From an uncultured Collinsella sp. (GTDB lineage Bacteria > Actinomycetota > Coriobacteriia > Coriobacteriales > Coriobacteriaceae), in the NCBI GenBank assembly GCA_900752425.1, contig CAADVE010000195.1:1-12435 (forward strand): a DNA stretch of 12,435 nucleotides. The letters are read 5' to 3'. Of the stretch, positions 7,083-12,435 are shown piece after piece; within the stretch, counting starts at the first letter, position 1, and each line of letters begins with the position of its first letter. Position numbers and translations under genes: made by a program. The notes below the pieces were generated by a model that was not told where the DNA came from, ran no database searches, and saw only the letters and a program-made list of their open reading frames with translations.

Positions 7083-9227
7083 ATGGCTGATTCCAGCAAA
7101 AAGATGCAGATCGTGTTTGCCTCGGCCGAGTGCGCACCGTTTGTTAAGACCGGTGGCCTGGGTGACGTGGCGGGCTCGCTGCCTGCGGCGCTTGTGCGCG
7201 CCGGCGCCGAGGTTATCGTGATGGTGCCCAAGTACGCCACCATCAAGGACGAGTACAAGGCGCAGATGGAGCACTTCTCCGACTTTTACGTTAGCCTGGG
7301 CTGGCGCAATGAGTACTGCGGACTCGAGAAGCTCGAGCACGACGGCGTCACCTATATGTTCATCGACAACGAGCGCTATTTTGCGCGCGACTATCCGTAC
7401 GGCTTCTTTGACGACGGCGAGCGTTTTGCGTTCTTCTCTAAGGCCATCACCGAGAGTCTGCAGCACCTGCCGGCCGGCTTTGAGTGCGACATCCTGCACT
7501 GCAACGACTGGCAGACGGCGCTGGCGCCCGTGTTTTTGCGCGAGTTCTACCAGGGCCTGCCGCTGTACGACCGCGTCAAGACCGTGTTCTCGATCCACAA
7601 CGTGGCATTCCAGGGCCAGTTTAGCGACACCGTGATGGAGGACATCCTGGGCGTGGCGCATATTCCGGCGGCCGCCTCGCAGCTGCGTTGCGACGCCTGC
7701 AGCATTAACTACATGCTGGGCGCGCTGCGCTATGCCGACGCCATCACTACGGTGAGCCCCACCTATGCCAACGAGATCCAGACGCCCGAATTTGGCGAGG
7801 GCCTGGACGGCGTGCTGCGCGAGCGTTCTTACGCGCTTCAGGGCATTTTGAATGGCATCGACGTCGCGGGCTTTGACCCGGCGACCGACAAGCGCATTGC
7901 CGCCAACTACACCGTGGAGGATCGCTCCGGCAAGGCCGTGTGCAAGGCCAAGCTGCAGGAAGAGCTGGGGCTCGAGGTTCGCGACGACCGTCCGCTTATG
8001 GTCATGGTCACGCGCCTGACGCGCCAGAAGGGCATGGACCTGGTCATGTACGCGCTCGACCGCATCCTGGCCGGCGGCGTGCAGGTGGCGGTGCTGGGCA
8101 CCGGCGACCGCGACTACGAGGATGGCCTGCGCTACTTCCAGGACAAGTACCCCGGCACCATGGCCGCACGCATTGAGTTTGACCCGGCGTTGTCGCAGCG
8201 CATGTATGCCGCCGCCGACATGTTCCTAATGCCTTCGAAGTTTGAGCCCTGCGGCCTGTCGCAGATCATCGCCATGCGCTACGGTACCCTGCCCATTGTG
8301 CGCGAGACCGGCGGCCTGAAGGACACCGTGCAGCCGTTCAACGAGTTTACCGGCGAGGGCACGGGCTTCTCGTTTAGCAACTTTAACGGCGACGAGATGG
8401 GCGATGCGGTATTCCGCGCGGCGCGTCTGTTCTGGGATAACCGCGACGCCTGGAACCAGCTGGTCACGCAGGCCATGAGCCAGGACTTTAGCTGGACGCG
8501 CTCGGCCGATAAGTATCTGGACCTGTACTTCTTTATGCATCCGGAGATTGAGAGGCCGGCGGCTGTTGTCGACGAGCCTGAGGCTGTTGCTGAGCCGGTG
8601 GCCGCGGAGGAGCCCAAGGCCGAGGAGAAGCCCGCTGCGAAGCCTGCGGCAAAGAAGACCGTGACTCGTAAGACGACGGCCAAGAAGGCCACAGCGACCA
8701 AGGCTGCGGAAACCAAGACCACCGCTGCCAAGACAACGACCACGCGCAAGCGCACCACCGCAGCTGCCAAGAAGGCCGCCGAGGCCGAGGCTGCTCCCGA
8801 GGTAAAGGCTGAGACCGCTGTCAAGGCACCGGCCAAGGCCGCTGCCAAGAAGTCGACCGCGACCAAGACCAAGACCACGACCGCCAAAAAGGCCACTGCT
8901 ACGAAGACAACCAAGGCCGATACGACGAAGGCTGCCGCAAAGACGACCCCGAAGACTGCTACAAAGTCCGCCGTCAAGGTCGAGGCAACCGTCGAGGCAA
9001 AACCGGCCGCCAAGACCACCACGCGCAAGCGCGCCACGACGACAGCCAAGAAGACCACGACCAAGGCTGCTGCTCCCAAGGCGGAGGCCAAGACCGAGGT
9101 AAAGGCCAAGCCCGAGCCCGAGCCTGCCAAGGAGACCCCGGTCTCCCCCGCCGCTCCGGCAAAGGAAAAAGCCCCGTCCAAGAAGACGTCCGTCCGCAAG
9201 GCCACGGCCACCCGCAAGCGCCGCTAG
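7083..9227 (+). CDS. glgA: Glycogen synthase GlgA (ADP-glucose type) with long basic C-terminal tail
   Basis: This GT5 glycosyltransferase adds glucose from ADP-glucose to the non-reducing ends of glycogen. The protein has 714 residues against about 480 for the family; residues 1-491 form the whole enzyme. The N-terminal Rossmann domain shows the nucleotide-sugar-binding KTGGLGD (residues 22-28), HCNDWQTAL and SIHNVAFQG. The C-terminal domain shows RLTRQKG with Arg311 and Lys316, SKFEPCGLSQ with the probable catalytic Glu388, and GTLPIVRETGGLKDTV. The core ends at DLYFFMHPEIER. Residues 492-714 are an added Lys/Ala/Thr-rich tail (separate entry). It is the last gene of the cluster before a strong terminator. 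A promoter or attenuator in the preceding gap could tune it separately from glgCD. The enzyme call is secure; the tail's job is unknown. Confidence 0.97.
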   Translation: MADSSKKMQIVFASAECAPFVKTGGLGDVAGSLPAALVRAGAEVIVMVPKYATIKDEYKAQMEHFSDFYVSLGWRNEYCGLEKLEHDGVTYMFIDNERYFARDYPYGFFDDGERFAFFSKAITESLQHLPAGFECDILHCNDWQTALAPVFLREFYQGLPLYDRVKTVFSIHNVAFQGQFSDTVMEDILGVAHIPAAASQLRCDACSINYMLGALRYADAITTVSPTYANEIQTPEFGEGLDGVLRERSYALQGILNGIDVAGFDPATDKRIAANYTVEDRSGKAVCKAKLQEELGLEVRDDRPLMVMVTRLTRQKGMDLVMYALDRILAGGVQVAVLGTGDRDYEDGLRYFQDKYPGTMAARIEFDPALSQRMYAAADMFLMPSKFEPCGLSQIIAMRYGTLPIVRETGGLKDTVQPFNEFTGEGTGFSFSNFNGDEMGDAVFRAARLFWDNRDAWNQLVTQAMSQDFSWTRSADKYLDLYFFMHPEIERPAAVVDEPEAVAEPVAAEEPKAEEKPAAKPAAKKTVTRKTTAKKATATKAAETKTTAAKTTTTRKRTTAAAKKAAEAEAAPEVKAETAVKAPAKAAAKKSTATKTKTTTAKKATATKTTKADTTKAAAKTTPKTATKSAVKVEATVEAKPAAKTTTRKRATTTAKKTTTKAAAPKAEAKTEVKAKPEPEPAKETPVSPAAPAKEKAPSKKTSVRKATATRKRR
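8556..9224 (+). other. Histone-H1-like tail of GlgA, about 223 residues
   Basis: The segment starts with an acidic Pro/Glu/Val linker (VDEPEAVAEPVAAEEPKAEE, about residues 497-516) and then turns strongly basic and low in complexity, dominated by Lys, Ala and Thr with Arg clusters. The motif TRKR occurs three times (TTTTRKRTT, TTTRKRATT and the extreme end TATRKRR), and AKKATATK occurs twice. It should be disordered. The pattern resembles tails of bacterial H1-like and actinobacterial HU proteins. The third-codon-position C/G preference is like the gene body and the frame is intact to the stop. Confidence 0.9.
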
Positions 9228-9263
9228 CCCACAGACGATTCAAAACCTCATCAAACCCTGTGT

Positions 9264-9294
9264 AAGGGGCGCTCCAACCGGGCGCCCCTTTTCT
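9264..9294 (+). terminator. Rho-independent terminator after glgA
   Basis: AAGGGGCGC (9264-9272) pairs perfectly with GCGCCCCTT (9282-9290), extended inward by one T-G wobble, with a loop of about 7 bases and a T-rich end (TTTTCT, 9289-9294). It lies 36 bases after the glgA stop and is the only classical intrinsic terminator in the window. It marks the end of the glg transcription unit and separates it from the GH13-GH77 gene. Confidence 0.92.
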
Positions 9295-9300
9295 ATAAGT

Positions 9301-9390
9301 AGTTGGTAAAACGATTTTCTAGGACAACCGTTCGCCGATGGTAAACGGATGTTGTTTATACAGCCTGTGTACAACAGATATACTTACATC
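9301..9390 (+). promoter_or_regulatory. Putative promoter/operator region of the GH13-GH77 gene
   Basis: The gap after the terminator is clearly richer in A/T than the genes. It contains an imperfect direct repeat, TGGTAAAACGAT (9304-9315) and TGGTAAACGGAT (9339-9350), starting 35 bp apart, and alternating ACAAC (9324-9328), GTTGT (9351-9355) and ACAAC (9371-9375) elements that form two overlapping dyads. TATACT (9379-9384) is a fair -10 candidate, but no good -35 sits at 16-18 bases. A LacI-family or similar maltodextrin regulator would fit such dyads; this is inference from layout only. Confidence 0.4.
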
Positions 9391-9404
9391 CTGTGCGTAA
9401 AGCC

Positions 9405-9422
9405 CATGGCCAGCAGGCCATG
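9405..9422 (+). other. Leader hairpin 23 bases before the GH13-GH77 start
   Basis: CATGGCC (9405-9411) and GGCCATG (9416-9422) form a perfect 7-bp stem with the 4-base loop AGCA. It lies just upstream of a gene with a weak ribosome site, so it may affect translation start or message stability. No T-run follows. Confidence 0.5.
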
Positions 9423-9445
9423 ATTCTATTGAACTGGACCGTACT

Positions 9446-12435
9446 ATGAGATTGATACACAACAGCCGTCTGCCGCAGTTTCGCACTCCGTTTGGCGCTG
9501 TGACCACAGGAACTACCCTTTCGCTCTCCGTGATTCTGGAGGATGCCGATCCCGCGCAGGCAACGCTTACGCTGCGCACCTGGGTCGATGAAATCGGTGA
9601 GTCTCGGTATCCCATGACGCACGAGGGCGACGGCATATTTACCGTAGGGCTTGAGTGCACCGAGCCCTGTCTTATCTGGTACAGCTTTATATGCAATATC
9701 GAGGGCCAGCCTGAGGTTCGCCTGGGCGCACCGCAGGGCCGCACCGGCGGCGAGGGCGTAACCTACGACTACGCCGAGGTGCCGTCATTCCAGGTCACCG
9801 TCTACAAACACCGTGAGAACCGTCCCACCTGGTACGAGCGCGGTATGGTCTACCAGATCTTCCCCGATCGTTATGCCCGCGACGAGCACTGGCGTGAGCG
9901 CACGCTGGCCGAGGTCGAAAAACCGCGCAACGGAATCCAGCGCCGCATGGTCGAGGACTGGAATGAGCCGCCTGTGTACGAGCGCGCCGAGGACGGCTCC
10001 ATCAAGACCTGGGACTTCTACGGCGGATCGCTCAAGGGTATCCAGGAAGACCTGCCTCGCATCGCCGAGCTGGGCTTTACAGCCATTTACCTCAACCCCA
10101 TTTTTGAAGCCGCGAGCAACCACCGCTACGACACCGCCGATTACACCAAGATCGATCCGATTCTGGGCACCGAGCAGGACTTTACTGAGCTGTGCGAGGC
10201 GGCCGAGAAGCTGGGCATTTCCATTATTCTGGACGGTGTGTTCAACCACACGGGCGACGATTCGATCTACTTCAACCGCTACGGCAACTACCCCGGCGTG
10301 GGCGCGTGGCAGAGCGAGGATTCGCCGTGGCGCGATGCGTTTTATTTCCACGAGGACGGCTCGTACGACTGCTGGTGGGGCGTGGGCAATATGCCCGCCA
10401 TCAATGAGAGCTCCGATCTGGTGCGCGAGCGGCTCCTGGGCAAGGACGGCGTCATTCGTAAATGGCTGCGCGCCGGCGCTCACGGCTGGCGCCTGGATGT
10501 GGCCGACGAGCTTTCCGATGACTTCCTGACCGAGATCAAGAAGGCCGTGCTCGCCGAGAAGCCCGACGCGCTGCTGCTCGGTGAGGTCTGGGAAGATGCC
10601 TCCAACAAGATCAGCTACGGCCATCTGCGTCGGTATCTACAAGGCTCCGAGCTCGACTCGGCCATGGATTACCCCTTCCGCGACATGGTCATCGGCTTTT
10701 TGATGGGCTACAAAAACGCCTACCAAGCTGCCGAGGATATCGAGACCCTACGCGAGAACTATCCGCGTGAGGCCTTGTCTTGCGCGCTCAACCTGCTGTC
10801 GAGCCACGATCGCCCGCGCATTATCTCGGTGCTCGGCGGTGGCCCCGACGAGTCGCAGCTGCCCGAGAGTGAGCGCAGCAAATGGCGCCTGGACGAGAAC
10901 TCCATGGGCCTGGCCAAGAGCCGCTTTTGGCTGGCGACGCTCATGCAGATGACGTTCCCGGGCGTTCCCTCAATCTATTACGGTGACGAGTACGGCTTGG
11001 AAGGTCTCACCGATCCGGGCAATCGCCGCACCATGCCGACCAAGGAAAACCTGCACGACTTCGATACGTTCGCGATCGTCAAGAATGCCTCGGCCGTGCG
11101 CCGCGCGCTGCCGTTTATGATCGATGGCGAGATCAAGGCCTTTGCGCTCAATGACGAGGTACTCGCTTATACGCGCACCGGTAAAGACGGCGAGTCCGCG
11201 ACCGTCATCATCAACCGCAGCCTCCGCAATTCGCACCGAGTGACGATTCCGGCACTCGGCGAATGCGCAAGCGATGTGATTAGCGGTCACGAGTGCGAGA
11301 TCCACAACGGTACGGTCACGCTCGACCTGTACCCGCTGGGCTCGTCGATCATCTATCACCATGCCGAGCAGCGCCTGCAGGAGCCGCTCGATCACGGTGC
11401 GGGTGTTGTGTGTCATATCACATCGGTGCCGACCGACGACGGCAAGCCCGGTACAATCGGCGCGCCCACGCGTCGCTTTATCGACCATCTGGCCGCCATG
11501 GGCATGCGCTACTGGCAGGTTCTCCCCGTCAACCCCACGGACTTCTTCCGCTCCCCTTACGCTGGTCCTTCGGCCTTTGCAGGCAATATCGACCTGCTAC
11601 CCGAGAGCCACGAGGAGCTGGCAGCCGACTTTGAGACCTGGAAGGCCCGCGGCGGCGAGGATGCCGATCCGCTGTACACCGCGTTTAAACATCGCAATGC
11701 CGATTGGCTCGAGAAATACTGCGTCTACATGGCCGTTAAGAAGTACTTTGAGGGCGAGTCGCGCCATGATTGGCCGGCAGATGTTGCGCGCTACAACGAG
11801 CATCTGATCGACGACAAGCGCTTCCACAACGAGGCCGAGCTTCAGGCGTACATGCAGTACCGCTTTGACCTGGCTTGGTGCGAGCTCATGAACTATGCGC
11901 ACAAGAAGGGCATCGAGGTCATCGGCGATATTCCTATGTACGTGTCCGACGATTCGGCAGACGCGTGGAGCGAACCCGAGAACTTCTGGCTGTCCGATAC
12001 CGGCAAGGCGATTGAGATTTCCGGCGCGCCGCCCGACAACTTTGCGCCCGAGGGCCAGATGTGGGGCAACCCGACGTTCCGCTGGGACCACATGAAGCAG
12101 AACGGCTATAGTTGGTGGATGGATCGCCTGCGCCGCGCGTTCTCGCTCTACGACCGCGTGCGTCTGGATCACTTCCTGGGATTCCACAGCTATTACAGCA
12201 TTCCCGCGGGCAAGGCATGCGCCGACGGCCGCTGGCTGGCGGGCCCGGGCAAGGACCTGTTCCAGACCGCCTATGACGAACTGGGTCCGCTCAACTTTAT
12301 CGCTGAGGACTTGGGCTATCTGACGCCCGGTGTTCGCGCCATGGCATCGACCTGCGGTTTCCCCGGCATGGACGTGCTGGAGTTTAGCGACTACGACGTT
12401 CGTTGCGGTGTGCATCCCACGCCCGGCAAGATTCT
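9446..12435 (+). CDS. malQ: GH13-GH77 fusion: maltodextrin glycosidase plus 4-alpha-glucanotransferase (3'-partial)
   Basis: A single frame runs from ATG 9446 to the window end (996 full codons, no stop). Residues 1 to about 130 are a beta-rich N-terminal module opening with HNSRLPQFRTPFGAV, as in neopullulanase-like proteins. Residues about 130-640 are a GH13 barrel: region I DGVFNH (263-268), region II GWRLDVADE with nucleophile Asp351, region III GEVWED with Glu380, region IV SSHDRPR with Asp455, and GVPSIYYGDEYGLEG. From about residue 652 a GH77 domain follows: CHITSVPTDDG, MRYWQVLPVNPTDFFRSPYA, GDIPMYVSDDSADAW, nucleophile Asp908 in RLDHFLGF and acid/base Glu954 in AEDLG. The last part of GH77 is cut off. 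No signal peptide, so probably cytoplasmic. It likely cuts or reshuffles maltodextrins, with GH77 disproportionating chains so that phosphorylase can use them. ATG 9446 is the only ATG after the in-frame stop at 9398-9400; the ribosome site is weak (GGA, 9436-9438). The GH13 substrate (maltodextrin, pullulan or branched dextrin) is not resolvable. Confidence 0.93.
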   Translation, partial: MRLIHNSRLPQFRTPFGAVTTGTTLSLSVILEDADPAQATLTLRTWVDEIGESRYPMTHEGDGIFTVGLECTEPCLIWYSFICNIEGQPEVRLGAPQGRTGGEGVTYDYAEVPSFQVTVYKHRENRPTWYERGMVYQIFPDRYARDEHWRERTLAEVEKPRNGIQRRMVEDWNEPPVYERAEDGSIKTWDFYGGSLKGIQEDLPRIAELGFTAIYLNPIFEAASNHRYDTADYTKIDPILGTEQDFTELCEAAEKLGISIILDGVFNHTGDDSIYFNRYGNYPGVGAWQSEDSPWRDAFYFHEDGSYDCWWGVGNMPAINESSDLVRERLLGKDGVIRKWLRAGAHGWRLDVADELSDDFLTEIKKAVLAEKPDALLLGEVWEDASNKISYGHLRRYLQGSELDSAMDYPFRDMVIGFLMGYKNAYQAAEDIETLRENYPREALSCALNLLSSHDRPRIISVLGGGPDESQLPESERSKWRLDENSMGLAKSRFWLATLMQMTFPGVPSIYYGDEYGLEGLTDPGNRRTMPTKENLHDFDTFAIVKNASAVRRALPFMIDGEIKAFALNDEVLAYTRTGKDGESATVIINRSLRNSHRVTIPALGECASDVISGHECEIHNGTVTLDLYPLGSSIIYHHAEQRLQEPLDHGAGVVCHITSVPTDDGKPGTIGAPTRRFIDHLAAMGMRYWQVLPVNPTDFFRSPYAGPSAFAGNIDLLPESHEELAADFETWKARGGEDADPLYTAFKHRNADWLEKYCVYMAVKKYFEGESRHDWPADVARYNEHLIDDKRFHNEAELQAYMQYRFDLAWCELMNYAHKKGIEVIGDIPMYVSDDSADAWSEPENFWLSDTGKAIEISGAPPDNFAPEGQMWGNPTFRWDHMKQNGYSWWMDRLRRAFSLYDRVRLDHFLGFHSYYSIPAGKACADGRWLAGPGKDLFQTAYDELGPLNFIAEDLGYLTPGVRAMASTCGFPGMDVLEFSDYDVRCGVHPTPGKI

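Noticed and set aside
8279..9217. Minus-strand open frame opposite the glgA tail, hydrophobic in translation
   Set aside because: The Val/Ala/Leu-rich, membrane-like look is the complement of the Lys/Ala/Thr codons of the tail; no start context or motif supports it.
9301..9320. Possible CcpA-type cre site around GTAAAACGATTTTC
   Set aside because: It resembles the palindromic AT-CG-AT pattern but has mismatches and one-base shifts against the cre consensus, so it is left as part of the general repeat observation.
9785..10624. Minus-strand open frame opposite the GH13 domain
   Set aside because: The plus strand encodes continuous GH13 motifs here; the antisense frame has no recognisable features.
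11380..11400. Possible gene boundary between the GH13 and GH77 parts
   Set aside because: Frame was checked at several points on both sides and remains continuous with no stop, so a fusion is called instead of two genes.

Overview
The window is a compact glycogen-metabolism locus on the plus strand of a GC-rich bacterium. Five linked genes, glgB (5' end cut by the window), glgP, glgC, glgD and glgA, are followed by a strong rho-independent terminator. A separate transcription unit then begins, carrying a large GH13-GH77 fusion (maltodextrin hydrolase/transferase plus 4-alpha-glucanotransferase) that runs off the 3' end. Every substantial stretch of the window is coding on the plus strand. I see no RNA gene, mobile element, CRISPR array or convincing minus-strand gene.

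Organism: the strong G/C preference at third codon positions, the GlgC/GlgD pair (typical of Firmicutes and some gut anaerobes) and the histone-H1-like Lys/Ala tails together suggest a gut member of the Coriobacteriia such as Collinsella. This is inferred from gene content and style; no marker gene in the window proves it.

Layout: 1-2085 glgB, branching enzyme without its first residues but with an added basic C-terminal tail; 2180-4606 glgP, glycogen phosphorylase; 4712-5860 glgC, ADP-glucose pyrophosphorylase catalytic subunit; 5865-6992 glgD, its degenerate paralogue, 4 bp downstream; 7083-9227 glgA, ADP-glucose-type glycogen synthase with a tail of about 220 residues rich in Lys, Ala and Thr; 9264-9294 terminator; 9295-9445 relatively AT-rich regulatory gap; 9446 to the end, the GH13-GH77 fusion. 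The three longer gaps inside the glg cluster each hold a GC-rich hairpin without a T-run, so they look like RNA processing, stability or attenuation elements rather than terminators.

Pathway: GlgC/GlgD make ADP-glucose from glucose-1-phosphate and ATP, GlgA extends alpha-1,4 chains, GlgB adds alpha-1,6 branches, and GlgP releases glucose-1-phosphate again. The downstream fusion probably handles the short maltodextrins left by phosphorolysis or taken up from outside. No GlgX-type debranching enzyme lies within the window.

Most notable: the two polymer-building enzymes, GlgA and GlgB, carry C-terminal extensions resembling linker-histone tails, while GlgP, GlgC and GlgD do not. This may point to an undescribed way of tethering or clustering glycogen synthesis on a polyanionic partner. 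Also notable are the loss of the usual region I histidine in GlgB and the GH13-GH77 fusion.
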